DNA of 64,000 nucleotides from Lachnospiraceae bacterium. Its GTDB lineage: Bacteria; Bacillota; Clostridia; Lachnospirales; Lachnospiraceae. This document shows, piece by piece, positions 7,848 to 16,415 of the stretch. Position numbers and translations under genes: made by a program. A model generated the notes under the pieces. That model was not told the origin of the DNA, searched no databases, and was given only the letters and a program-made list of their open reading frames with translations. Numbering within the stretch: position 1 is the first letter of the stretch; every line of letters begins with the position of its first letter. Location: contig SVFD01000005.1 of NCBI GenBank assembly GCA_015057025.1, positions 1 to 64,000 on the forward strand, read 5' to 3'.

Positions 7848-8114
7848 TTACTCTCCAAAACCACTCTCAAACATGCCTGCAATTTCATCAAGCACTGCCT
7901 GCTCATCTGCACCGTCACATACGATTTCTACTGTGCTGCCGCATTTGATGCAAGCAGACATAATCTGCATAACAGCTTTCGCATTTACACTTTTATCATT
8001 TACTTTTAAAGTTACGTTACATTCTTTATGAGCTGCTGCCGCCTTAGCAAGAAGACCCGCGGGACGCATATGCATTCCCTGGGCATTGATTACGTTTACT
8101 GTTTTTGCTACCAT
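7848..8114 (-). CDS. ptsH: HPr phosphocarrier protein lacking the regulatory serine
   Basis: The 88-residue protein is a full-length HPr. His15, in GMHMRPAG, is the residue phosphorylated by enzyme I and is intact, with the supporting Arg17. In Gram-positive HPr the regulatory Ser46 lies in the motif N-L-K-S-I-M; here the aligned motif is N-A-K-A-V-M, so the serine is replaced by Ala (residue 47). HPr kinase could not phosphorylate it there, and classical CcpA co-repression through this protein is not expected. It precedes ptsI and follows the fru operon. The start has GGAGG upstream. Confidence 0.95.
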   Translation of the reverse strand: MVAKTVNVINAQGMHMRPAGLLAKAAAAHKECNVTLKVNDKSVNAKAVMQIMSACIKCGSTVEIVCDGADEQAVLDEIAGMFESGFGE

Positions 8115-8193
8115 AATTTTCCTCCGTTTTAAAGCAATTTCACGCCAGATTCTTTTATATTAATATTATCCGTTTTTATTTGTATTATTTCAA

Positions 8194-8227
8194 CTATTCA
8201 GAACCATATTCACATGGCTCTGAATAG
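8194..8227 (-). terminator. hairpin after fruA
   Basis: CTATTCAGA (from 8194) pairs with TCTGAATAG (to 8227) with an inner CCAT/ATGG extension. The T-run on the minus strand is weak, so it may be a partial terminator between the fru operon and ptsH. Confidence 0.5.
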
Positions 8228-8236
8228 TTTTATAAC

Positions 8237-10150
8237 TTATTTCTGAACTTTCTTCTTTAACAATCCGAGTAAAAGCATGCCTACGATAGAACCTGCTGCT
8301 AATGCAAGAAGATAGAAAGGCCAGTTACCTACTACAGCGAATACAAAGATACCACCGTGAGGAGCCATAAGTGTACAGTTGAATGCCATTGATAAAGCAC
8401 CTGCCACTCCTGCACCAATCATACAAGAAGGAATAACTCTTAAAGGATCTGCTGCTGCGTAAGGAATTGCACCTTCTGTGATGAAGGAAAGACCCATAAT
8501 GTAGTTAACAGGACCGCTCTTTCTTTCTTCTTCTGTGAACTTATTCTTGAAGAAAGTTGTTGCAAGTGCGATTGCGATAGGAGGAACCATACCGCCAACC
8601 ATAACTGCTGCCATTACATCGTAGTTTCCGGAAGCGATTGCTGCTGTACCGAATACATAAGCTGCTTTATTGAAGGGGCCACCCATGTCGATTGACATCA
8701 TAGCACCTAATACACAACCAAGAAGAATCTTACTGCTGCCACCCATGTTAGTTAAGAAATCAGCAAGAGCTGTGTTTAACATACCCATAAAAGGATTTAC
8801 TGCACACATAACTACTGCAATTAAGCCAAGGCCTACGAGGGGATAAATCAATACAGGCTTGATACCATTTAATGCATCCGGCATCTTATCACAAAGCTTT
8901 TCAAGACCAAGCATTAAGTAACCGCCTACAAAACCTGCAAACAATGCGCCAAGGAAACCGGAAGGAATGTCGCCGCCAATGCTTGCGAAAGTACATCCTA
9001 AAGTTGCCATGTAACCGCCTACAAGACCAACTAAGAAACCGGGTCTGTCAGCAATACTCTTTGCGATGAATGCTGCAAGTACGGGAACCATGAAGTTAAA
9101 AGCAAATCCGCCCACATTCTTAAAGAATGCTGCTGCCGCTGTGTAAGTACCGAAGTTACCATCCTGGGGTGCACCTGCGATTGTATCGATTAAGAATGCA
9201 AGTGCGATAAAAATACCGCCTGCTACAGTGAAGGGTAACATATTGGATACGCCGTTCATCAAATGCTTGTAAATCTTTCTTCCGAAACCTTCTGTTTCTT
9301 TGGAAGATGCATCTGCTTTTGCTCCCTGGTGCTTGTATACGGGAGCATCACCGGATACGATTTTATTGATTAATTCTTCGGGCTTCTTAATACCGTCAGA
9401 TACTTTGGTTGCAATTAATTTCTTGCCATCAAAACGTGACATTTCAACACTTTTATCTGCTGCAACAATGATACCGTCACATTCTTCGATTTCTTTTGCG
9501 GTAAGAACGTTCTTAGCACCGCCGGAACCGTTAGTTTCTGCTTTTACGGTAATTCCAAGTTTCTTACCTGCCTTTTCAAGTGCCTCTGCTGCCATGTATG
9601 TATGAGCAATACCTGTAGGACATGCTGTTACGGCAAGTACGCGGAATGCAGCTTCTGACTTAGCTTCTGCTACAACAGTAGCCTCTTCGGGATATTTTTC
9701 TTTCTCTGTTGCATCAATGATATCCAGGAATTCTTTTGCATCCTTTGCTGCAAGTAATTTACCACGGAATTCTTCGTCCATAAGAATTGTCATTAATCTG
9801 GATAAAACTTCCAAGTGCACATCACCATCGTTGGGAGCTGCAATCATGAATAAAAGGTTAGAAGGCTGTTCATCAAGTGCTTCGTAATCCACACCTGCGG
9901 GAACAGTCATGGCTGCCAATGAAGGAACCTTTACCGCTTCACTCTTTGCATGAGGAATTGCTATACCCTCACCTACTGCTGTGGATCCCATTTCTTCACG
10001 TGCAAGAATGCCCTTTTTGTAAGCATCTGCATCTGCAATGTTCCCACTCTTAACCTGCAAATCAACCAGCATATCAATGGCTTCTGTCTTTGTTGCAGGG
10101 CTTGCGTTTAACGCAATACTATCTGTTTTTAATAAGTCAACAATACGCAT
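8237..10150 (-). CDS. fruA: PTS fructose transporter, IIABC
   Basis: This 637-residue permease imports fructose and phosphorylates it to fructose 1-phosphate. The domain order is IIA (1-145, active His67 in IAIPHAKSE), IIB (about 168-265, active Cys177 in VTACPTGIAHTYMAA) and a membrane-embedded IIC domain (about 290-635). The order A-B-C is common in Firmicutes. It follows fruK by 20 bp and starts after AGGAGG. It uses phosphate from the neighbouring HPr and enzyme I. Confidence 0.97.
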   Translation of the reverse strand: MRIVDLLKTDSIALNASPATKTEAIDMLVDLQVKSGNIADADAYKKGILAREEMGSTAVGEGIAIPHAKSEAVKVPSLAAMTVPAGVDYEALDEQPSNLLFMIAAPNDGDVHLEVLSRLMTILMDEEFRGKLLAAKDAKEFLDIIDATEKEKYPEEATVVAEAKSEAAFRVLAVTACPTGIAHTYMAAEALEKAGKKLGITVKAETNGSGGAKNVLTAKEIEECDGIIVAADKSVEMSRFDGKKLIATKVSDGIKKPEELINKIVSGDAPVYKHQGAKADASSKETEGFGRKIYKHLMNGVSNMLPFTVAGGIFIALAFLIDTIAGAPQDGNFGTYTAAAAFFKNVGGFAFNFMVPVLAAFIAKSIADRPGFLVGLVGGYMATLGCTFASIGGDIPSGFLGALFAGFVGGYLMLGLEKLCDKMPDALNGIKPVLIYPLVGLGLIAVVMCAVNPFMGMLNTALADFLTNMGGSSKILLGCVLGAMMSIDMGGPFNKAAYVFGTAAIASGNYDVMAAVMVGGMVPPIAIALATTFFKNKFTEEERKSGPVNYIMGLSFITEGAIPYAAADPLRVIPSCMIGAGVAGALSMAFNCTLMAPHGGIFVFAVVGNWPFYLLALAAGSIVGMLLLGLLKKKVQK

Positions 10151-10170
10151 TTAAAATACCTCCTTAAAAT

Positions 10171-11076
10171 CTATGACTGCAATTGTGCAAGCAGTCGGTC
10201 AATATCTTCTCTCTTTGCAAGGCCGTCCGCAAACGCCGTTGCTCCTCCTGTTGCCGTTCCCAACTTCAAAGCGAACTCATAATCACCGTCTTTGGATCCT
10301 GCAAGGAATCCGGCCACCATGGAATCACCGGCTCCTACAGAATTTCTTACGGTTCCCTTACATACATCGCAAAAATGCTCTTTGCCGTTTTCATCAATGA
10401 GCAACGCACCGTCTCCGGCCATTGAGACCAGTACATTTCTTGCTCCCATTTCCTGAAGTTTTCTTGCATACTGCGCAATTTCTTCATTGGTCTGTAAGGT
10501 TACATTAAATAACTCGCCAAGCTCATGATTGTTAGGCTTAACAAGGAAGGGTTTAAATTTCATAACACGGAGTAAAAGCTCTCCGGTTGCATCCACAACT
10601 GCTTTGATGTTTTTACCGCTTAAGTACTGCAAAATCTGTTCATAGATGTCTGCGGGCAGTGTGTTGGGAATGCTTCCTGCCAAAACAATGGTGTCGCCGT
10701 CTTTTAAGCAATCCAATTTGGCAAAAAGTGCTTTGATGGCATCCTCTGTAATGTGAGGTCCCTGTCCGTTTAATTCGGTTTCCTGTGAAGATTTGATTTT
10801 TACGTTGATTCTGGAAAAACCTTTTTCAAGATGTACAAAGTCGGTTTCAATCCCTGCTTCCTGCACTCCTTTTTCAATGGCAACTCCGGTAAAACCGGCT
10901 ACAAAGCCAAGGGCTATGGAAGGCATATCCAATTCTTTTAACACCATGGATACGTTGATGCCTTTACCGCCGAAATAAATTTCTTCGCTGTTGCTTCGGT
11001 TTGTTGCACCGATTGTCATTTCTCCGGTTCTTACCACGTAATCAATGGCAGGATTGAAAGTAACTGTGTATATCAT
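10171..11076 (-). CDS. fruK: 1-phosphofructokinase
   Basis: The 301-residue PfkB-family kinase phosphorylates fructose 1-phosphate to fructose 1,6-bisphosphate for glycolysis. It has the N-terminal sugar-binding motif FGGKGINVS and the C-terminal PfkB signature with the catalytic base in VGAGDSMVAGF. It lies between fruR and fruA; its ATG is 1 nt after the fruR stop, with the ribosome site inside the end of fruR, so translation is probably coupled. Confidence 0.96.
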   Translation of the reverse strand: MIYTVTFNPAIDYVVRTGEMTIGATNRSNSEEIYFGGKGINVSMVLKELDMPSIALGFVAGFTGVAIEKGVQEAGIETDFVHLEKGFSRINVKIKSSQETELNGQGPHITEDAIKALFAKLDCLKDGDTIVLAGSIPNTLPADIYEQILQYLSGKNIKAVVDATGELLLRVMKFKPFLVKPNNHELGELFNVTLQTNEEIAQYARKLQEMGARNVLVSMAGDGALLIDENGKEHFCDVCKGTVRNSVGAGDSMVAGFLAGSKDGDYEFALKLGTATGGATAFADGLAKREDIDRLLAQLQS

Positions 11077-11077
11077 C

Positions 11078-11827
11078 TTATAAAACCTCCTTCACGGATG
11101 CCTCCGTCTGATATTTCTTGTTTTCCAATTTATCTGTAATGATTTTACCTTCTGACAAAGGTGCGAAGGTAATTGCTGTAATTCTGTCAAATTTAGAATG
11201 GTCCGCAAGGAAGAACACTTCGCGACTGTGCTTCACTGCCGCTTTCTTCACTTCCGCTTCTCTTTTATCGGGAGTAGTAAGTCCTGCGTTAAAAGAGATA
11301 CCGTTTACGCCAAGAAAGCTCTTGGTAAAATTGTATTCACTTAAGGAAAGTACACAAGCAGCTCCGACTAAGGCTTCCGTAGTTCCTTTTACTTCCCCTG
11401 CAGGAACAAATACTTTAAAACCTTTCAGCGCTAATTTCTTTGCGTGGATAAAACCATTGGTCACAAAGGTTGCATCCACCTTAGGTATGTAAGGAATCAT
11501 TTTCTCGGTTGTTGTTCCGGCGTCCATATAGATAAAGTCGCCGTCTTCGATTAGGGAAGCTGCGAATTTTGCAATTGCTTCTTTTTCTTCTGCAAAAAGC
11601 TTCTCTTTCTCATCTATGTTACGTTCTGTCATGGCAAATGTGCTGTCTGTATTGGATCTTGCACCTCCCCTGACCTTAATCAACGCACCCTTTTCATCTA
11701 AATAAATTAAGTCGCGTCTGATTGTGGATTCGGAAGTATCCAACATCATACACAATTCTGTCAATGTTGCACTTCCCTGTCGATTGACAATTTCTAAAAT
11801 ACTTGAATAACGATCTTCTGTAAGCAT
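11078..11827 (-). CDS. fruR: DeoR-family repressor of the fructose operon
   Basis: The 249-residue regulator has an N-terminal DeoR helix-turn-helix (LTEDRYSSILEIV, then TLTELCMMLDTSESTIRRDLIYL) and a C-terminal sugar-phosphate sensing domain with the DAGTT motif. I chose ATG 11827, 6 nt after GGAGG, rather than an ATG 30 bases upstream that lacks one. It is first in fruR-fruK-fruA. Fructose 1-phosphate is the known inducer in related FruR proteins. Repeats of TGAAAG flank its promoter and are likely operators. Confidence 0.92.
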   Translation of the reverse strand: MLTEDRYSSILEIVNRQGSATLTELCMMLDTSESTIRRDLIYLDEKGALIKVRGGARSNTDSTFAMTERNIDEKEKLFAEEKEAIAKFAASLIEDGDFIYMDAGTTTEKMIPYIPKVDATFVTNGFIHAKKLALKGFKVFVPAGEVKGTTEALVGAACVLSLSEYNFTKSFLGVNGISFNAGLTTPDKREAEVKKAAVKHSREVFFLADHSKFDRITAITFAPLSEGKIITDKLENKKYQTEASVKEVL

Positions 11828-11874
11828 GGCCGGCCTCCATTTTATGTATCTTCCCATTCACGTCTGAATGATTT

Positions 11875-11962
11875 TGAAAGATTTTGATTGTTTATGATTG
11901 TATAATGCCATAAAAAAATAGATTTGTCAACACTAAATCTTTCATTTTCTTTCACTTTCATT
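11875..11962 (-). promoter_or_regulatory. fruRKA promoter with TGAAAG repeats
   Basis: On the minus strand TTGACA (11927-11932) is followed after 17 bp by CATTAT (11904-11909). CTTTCA (TGAAAG on the minus strand) occurs at 11941, 11951 and 11957 upstream, and TGAAAG in the opposite orientation at 11875-11880 downstream of the start site. They are candidate FruR sites on both sides of the promoter. Confidence 0.6.
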
Positions 11963-12068
11963 CATTTTCTTCCAATTTTGTTTGAAATAAGCAAGAATGT
12001 TTGACAGTTTTTGAAAGATTTGACGTAAAAAGCATCAAAAAACACAACCGACGAATTATTCTTTCATT

Positions 12069-13070
12069 CTATTCTTTCAAACTCTCCAAATACGGTATAA
12101 TCCAATTATTAATCAACTCCATCCTGGGCTTGGGATTGTACACCAGCGAGCACGCCATACTAATTACCGCGTTAAGCTCCGGAATCACCGCTACCAGCGA
12201 ACCGCCCACGCCGTTAGCGCAGTAAGAATCGTACTTGCCTGTATTATACTCCTTACGGATGATTTTAATAGTGGTATCTTTTGGATAAATCCACCAAAGG
12301 TAGCCATAGCCTTCCTCGTGCTCTGCAAGCATCGCATTGATATATTCTTCCGAAACAATTCGCTGTCCCTTATATTCTCCTTTGTTTAATACCATTACGC
12401 CAATCTTTGCGAAATCATCCGTGGTCATGGAAAGTCCCCAGCCTGCAGTATAATTGTCGTTAGGATCTTTTACCCATCCTCTATTATTGCGGGCCTTATA
12501 AAATTCTTCCTGGCTCTTGCGGTCGTATACATTGGCAATGGGCACTTCTTTGATGCCCAAGGGCTCAAACAGGTACTTTGTGGCAAAAGTCTTCATATCC
12601 ATGCCTGTAGCCACTTTTATTATATCGGATAAAAGATGCACGCCCAAAGTCGAGTAATGAAACTGCTCGCCGATAGCCTGTTTTCCACCGATTTGCGGTA
12701 AAATCGCCAGCCCCCAGTCTTCACTTGTACACACCTTGGTCCAGGGTTCCGATTTAAACTTATAAGGCACCGTCATAGTCAGGAAGTTTTCAATGCTCAC
12801 ATCTTTTAACTGTTCCTGATTTCTCTTTAACCGGTAATCCGGAAAGAAGTCCAAAACCCTCTGGTTTACACTCTTAATATAGCCTTTATCAATGGCGATT
12901 CCGATAAGAATGGCCACAATACTTTTTACAATGGAGAAAGTATGAACCGACTCCTCACGGTTTGCTCCATTAAAATATTCCTCCAGTACAATTTCGCCGT
13001 TTTTGTAGACCACCAGACCGAGAGTGTTTGCGTACTCTGCGGCTATGGCCTGTCTAATTTGTTTAACCAT
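12069..13070 (-). CDS. serine hydrolase, beta-lactamase/penicillin-binding fold
   Basis: The 333-residue protein belongs to the class C beta-lactamase-like family. The nucleophile motif S-x-x-K is SIVK (about residue 47), the second motif is YST (about residue 144), and a GxG-type motif occurs near the C-terminus. There is no signal peptide, so it is predicted to be cytoplasmic. Family members are esterases, peptidases or carboxypeptidases; true beta-lactamase activity is not implied. ATG 13070 follows AAAGGAG. It seems to be a single gene. Confidence 0.82.
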   Translation of the reverse strand: MVKQIRQAIAAEYANTLGLVVYKNGEIVLEEYFNGANREESVHTFSIVKSIVAILIGIAIDKGYIKSVNQRVLDFFPDYRLKRNQEQLKDVSIENFLTMTVPYKFKSEPWTKVCTSEDWGLAILPQIGGKQAIGEQFHYSTLGVHLLSDIIKVATGMDMKTFATKYLFEPLGIKEVPIANVYDRKSQEEFYKARNNRGWVKDPNDNYTAGWGLSMTTDDFAKIGVMVLNKGEYKGQRIVSEEYINAMLAEHEEGYGYLWWIYPKDTTIKIIRKEYNTGKYDSYCANGVGGSLVAVIPELNAVISMACSLVYNPKPRMELINNWIIPYLESLKE

Positions 13071-13299
13071 TTTTTCGCTCCTTTTATTTGTTTTTGGACG
13101 TCCTAAAATAAAGGCTAATTTAATTAGAAATTTATTTCAATAGTTTTTTTATAAAACTTATAAAAAGAGTTATTTCATATAGATTTACATCATTCTTTGC
13201 TCATGATATTATTATTCGTATGCTGACGTTTGATTAGCCAAGTTGCATTTTTTATTATAAATATGCACAATATATAACTCTATAACAAGGGGACTTATC
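13071..13299. other. divergent intergenic region with a small palindrome
   Basis: This gap serves the serine hydrolase (minus) and the membrane protein (plus). It contains CTAATT-T-AATTAG near 13114, which resembles, but does not match, the TetR operators at 5653-5694. No clear gene is present. Confidence 0.4.
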
Positions 13300-14844
13300 A
13301 TGGAAAAAAGTAAAATTAAAGAATTAATCTGCTATGCAAATATTGCTGTTTCCTGTTTAGCTATCTTTTTCCTATTTGCTTTTCAACATCTGTTAGATTT
13401 CGGCATGAAGGAAAATATTATGATAGATACCTTACACAACGGCATTTTCAGCGGTCTTGCCATAAAAGAGGATTACTACATATCCCGTGCCACCATGATG
13501 ATTTTTTTGACCGGACTTGTTGCTCTTGGATTTTATTGGCTTTTTAACCGCATCAAAAAAGAAGCAACTGCTTACGGTTTTCTTATGGCTGCCACTGCAA
13601 TCCATACTATAGCAGGCATCTATTATCTTGCAGTAAAATTTTTGTGGATAAATCGCCAATTTACAGACTCTGCTTTTGTAATTATTTTTTATATCGTTTT
13701 ATTACTTCTTGGTATCGCGGTTTGCGTGTGGGGCACCTTTTTTTATAAAAACAAAAGCAAAGGCCGCACCGGAAAGTGGATTCCCGTTCTGATTGACAGT
13801 GCTATGGCTATTATAATTGTTATTTCAATGGTGACTCCTTTTTATATGCTAGAAGAAGAGCATAATTCCGTAAATGAAGTGCGCCGGTTAGTGGAAAACC
13901 AGCCGGAAGGATATGATGAAAACATCGGTTACCAGATTAGTAATTATTGTCATGGTGAAGCAGTATACGGAGATGGCAAACTATATATCAACAGATATAA
14001 CAACGCAACCAAATCCGATGAAATCTGGTCAATTGATGAGCAAGGTAATTTAACTATGTTGTGGAATGATCCTCTGCAAAAAACAAATTTTCCGGTAGGT
14101 CTTTACTATTATGATGAACACTTATATGTACGAGCGTGGGAAAAGGGTGGTGTAGCAAAACTAATTCGCATATCAGTATCAGACGGAAGTACGGAAGTCC
14201 TTTATGAATGTGACAGTTTCATGGATATTCATGACTTCGGTATTAAAGACGACCAACTTTTGTTGGCATGGTGCGATGAAGATTTTAACATAGACGTTTA
14301 TTCTTATCCGGTGAATGGTCCTATCTCTAAAGAAGACGGCACTCTGTATGACACCGGAATTTATAATACGTATGCAAATCAGACTTTTGTCAATCGGTAT
14401 CTTTATAACAACCAATCTGCTTTTATGTTGAGTTTTGGTTCCAATGAGTGGCCCTATGCCAGTATTGAGGATTCCGTATATAATATCATTTATTACGGCG
14501 GTGATACGAACTACTGTGGTTCTCTTGTAAAAGAAACCCTGGTGTACAATGCCGAAGAGCCGATTCAGGAAACCTCAATTGACTCCTATGTATGGCGCTA
14601 CAATATCTTTGACGGCAAAATCTTTTATATCAAAGGGGAAGACACCTTCGAAGCCTGGTGTTGTGACCCGGATGGCGAATACAAGGAACTAATCGGAACA
14701 CTGCCCTACAGCGAATACGATTCCTGCTATCAGTTATATATGGGCGAAGATTATATGGTAGTTTATATTGAAGATAGAGAAACAAAAGTAGACAGTGCTT
14801 ACTTGATGTGGTTGGATGACGGAAGTTATGAGAAATTGTGGTAA
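13300..14844 (+). CDS. membrane protein with large extracytoplasmic domain, unknown
   Basis: The 514-residue protein has about five transmembrane helices in residues 10-185 and a soluble C-terminal part of about 320 residues. That part has repeated short strands with aromatic and acidic residues (ISNYCHGEAVYGDGKLYINR, EIWSIDEQGNL, GLYYYDEHLYVR), which suggests a beta-propeller-like fold such as the DUF5050 type. It starts after AAGGGGA. It is alone on the plus strand, head-on to replication. No function can be assigned. Confidence 0.65.
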   Translation: MEKSKIKELICYANIAVSCLAIFFLFAFQHLLDFGMKENIMIDTLHNGIFSGLAIKEDYYISRATMMIFLTGLVALGFYWLFNRIKKEATAYGFLMAATAIHTIAGIYYLAVKFLWINRQFTDSAFVIIFYIVLLLLGIAVCVWGTFFYKNKSKGRTGKWIPVLIDSAMAIIIVISMVTPFYMLEEEHNSVNEVRRLVENQPEGYDENIGYQISNYCHGEAVYGDGKLYINRYNNATKSDEIWSIDEQGNLTMLWNDPLQKTNFPVGLYYYDEHLYVRAWEKGGVAKLIRISVSDGSTEVLYECDSFMDIHDFGIKDDQLLLAWCDEDFNIDVYSYPVNGPISKEDGTLYDTGIYNTYANQTFVNRYLYNNQSAFMLSFGSNEWPYASIEDSVYNIIYYGGDTNYCGSLVKETLVYNAEEPIQETSIDSYVWRYNIFDGKIFYIKGEDTFEAWCCDPDGEYKELIGTLPYSEYDSCYQLYMGEDYMVVYIEDRETKVDSAYLMWLDDGSYEKLW

Positions 14845-14902
14845 AACTAATTTGTCTGTCTGCAATCGGAAAGAAATCCCGTAAATATTTTTAGTCCAAA
14901 CA

Positions 14903-14947
14903 AAAAGCAGTTAAATTCACTGGTATCCGTGGAATCTAACTGCTTTT
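14903..14947. terminator. bidirectional terminator between converging genes
   Basis: AAAAGCAGTTA (14903-14913) pairs with TAACTGCTTTT (14937-14947). It can stop both the membrane protein transcript (plus) and the nadBC-niaR transcript (minus). Confidence 0.75.
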
Positions 14948-14962
14948 ATTTTTATAATTTAA

Positions 14963-15499
14963 TTACTGCACCCCATTAGGCTCGTACTCCTGAAGCGGTG
15001 CCAAAAATCCTTTTTCTTTTAAATTCTTTTCGATTAAATCCAAGGTCTCCTCGCTATCTGCAAGAATGGTATGGTAATGATAGCCTGAAGTGACATTTTT
15101 TAAAAGACTGGACTTGCCGGAAGCGATATCGTCTAAAAACTGCTGTACATTCAGGCGGGACTTGATGCCCATCTCCCCGCGGACCAAGCCATAAACCTTG
15201 TGATAAACAAAAACATCATCCACAATACCACCCAAGTCCACAATCAGGTTCAGTTCTTTCTCAACATCCTCATCCGTATGTTGCACCTTAAAAACTCTCT
15301 TACAAACATCCTGCTTATCAATAACATAACCTCTGGCCAGAGAAGCAATCGGCACACCGGTAGCACGGATAATGGCAATATCCTGCACAATCACCTGTCT
15401 GCTCACATCATATTGCTCAGCAAGACGGGATGCGGAAACAGGACTCACGGATTTTTTAAGACACTCTACAATTTCCTTTCTTCTTGTTTCTGCGTTCAT
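14963..15499 (-). CDS. niaR: NiaR-type niacin-responsive repressor of NAD synthesis
   Basis: The 178-residue regulator has an N-terminal HTH_11 winged helix (VSASRLAEQYDVSRQVIVQDI) and a C-terminal 3H domain, named after conserved histidines that bind metal and nicotinic acid; here His75, His100 and the GYHYHTI histidines are candidates. NiaR (YrxA in Bacillus) represses nad genes when niacin is present. It is the last gene after nadB and nadC and probably controls its own operon and nadA through repeats at 17933-17964. GAGGAA precedes the ATG. Confidence 0.9.
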   Translation of the reverse strand: MNAETRRKEIVECLKKSVSPVSASRLAEQYDVSRQVIVQDIAIIRATGVPIASLARGYVIDKQDVCKRVFKVQHTDEDVEKELNLIVDLGGIVDDVFVYHKVYGLVRGEMGIKSRLNVQQFLDDIASGKSSLLKNVTSGYHYHTILADSEETLDLIEKNLKEKGFLAPLQEYEPNGVQ

Positions 15500-15558
15500 A
15501 ATTCCTCATTTCCGAGCGATTTTTTCGCTCTTTTCTCCAGTTACACCAATTCGCCATT

Positions 15559-16413
15559 TTACACTGCATGCAAATTCTTCAAGGATAAGTCAAGAATCGG
15601 TGAAGAATGGGTTAACGCACCACTGGATACATAGTCAACACCTAATCCTTTTAATCTTGCAATATTTTCTGCGGTTACATTACCGGAAACTTCCACTTCT
15701 GCTCTGTGATCGATATAGTCGATGGCTTCTTTTAACTGCTCTGTGCTCATATTATCAAGCATGATAATGTGTGCCCCGGCTTCCACAGCCTCTTTTACCT
15801 GGTCAAAAGTTTCAACTTCTACTTCAATCTTACGAACGAAGGGAGCATAAGCCTTTGCCATTGCTACAGCTTCTTTCACACCGCCTGCTGCCCCGATGTG
15901 GTTATCTTTTAAAAGAACACCGTCGGATAAGTTGTATCTGTGGTTGTTACCGCCACCTACACGTACGGAATATTTTTCAAAAATACGGTTGTTGGGGGTT
16001 GTTTTACGGGTATCAAGAAGTTTAATTCCAGTGCCTTCCAACATTTTCACCATTTTAGAGGTATAAGTTGCAACACCGCTCATTCTCTGCAAATAGTTTA
16101 ATGCAGTTCTCTCACCAGATAAAAGAACACGGATGTCGCCGCGAATTTTACCGATTAACTGGCCCTTAGTAATTGCTTCCCCATCTTCCACATACAATTC
16201 CACTTCTGTCTTCTCGTCTAAAAGCGTGAATACGCGGGAAAATACCTGCACTCCGCAAAGAATACCGTCTTCCTTACAAATTAAGTCTACTTCACCCATT
16301 GTTGCAGTCTGCATAACGCTGTTGGTGGATACGTCTTCGCTGGTGATATCCTCCTCTAACGCGCTTAAAATTAAGGGATCTACTTTCAATTTCATGGTTG
16401 CCTGATCAAACAT
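15559..16413 (-). CDS. nadC: nicotinate-nucleotide pyrophosphorylase (carboxylating)
   Basis: The 284-residue enzyme converts quinolinate and PRPP to nicotinate mononucleotide. The N-terminal domain includes GEVDLICKEDGILCG, and the barrel has ERTALNYLQRMSGVAT, LLDTRKTTP, LKDNHIG and the phosphate-binding end strand VDYVSSGALTHS. The length matches the family. It starts 2 bp after the nadB stop, with GGAGGAATT upstream, so it is translated from the same message. Confidence 0.97.
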   Translation of the reverse strand: MFDQATMKLKVDPLILSALEEDITSEDVSTNSVMQTATMGEVDLICKEDGILCGVQVFSRVFTLLDEKTEVELYVEDGEAITKGQLIGKIRGDIRVLLSGERTALNYLQRMSGVATYTSKMVKMLEGTGIKLLDTRKTTPNNRIFEKYSVRVGGGNNHRYNLSDGVLLKDNHIGAAGGVKEAVAMAKAYAPFVRKIEVEVETFDQVKEAVEAGAHIIMLDNMSTEQLKEAIDYIDHRAEVEVSGNVTAENIARLKGLGVDYVSSGALTHSSPILDLSLKNLHAV

Positions 16414-16415
16414 TT

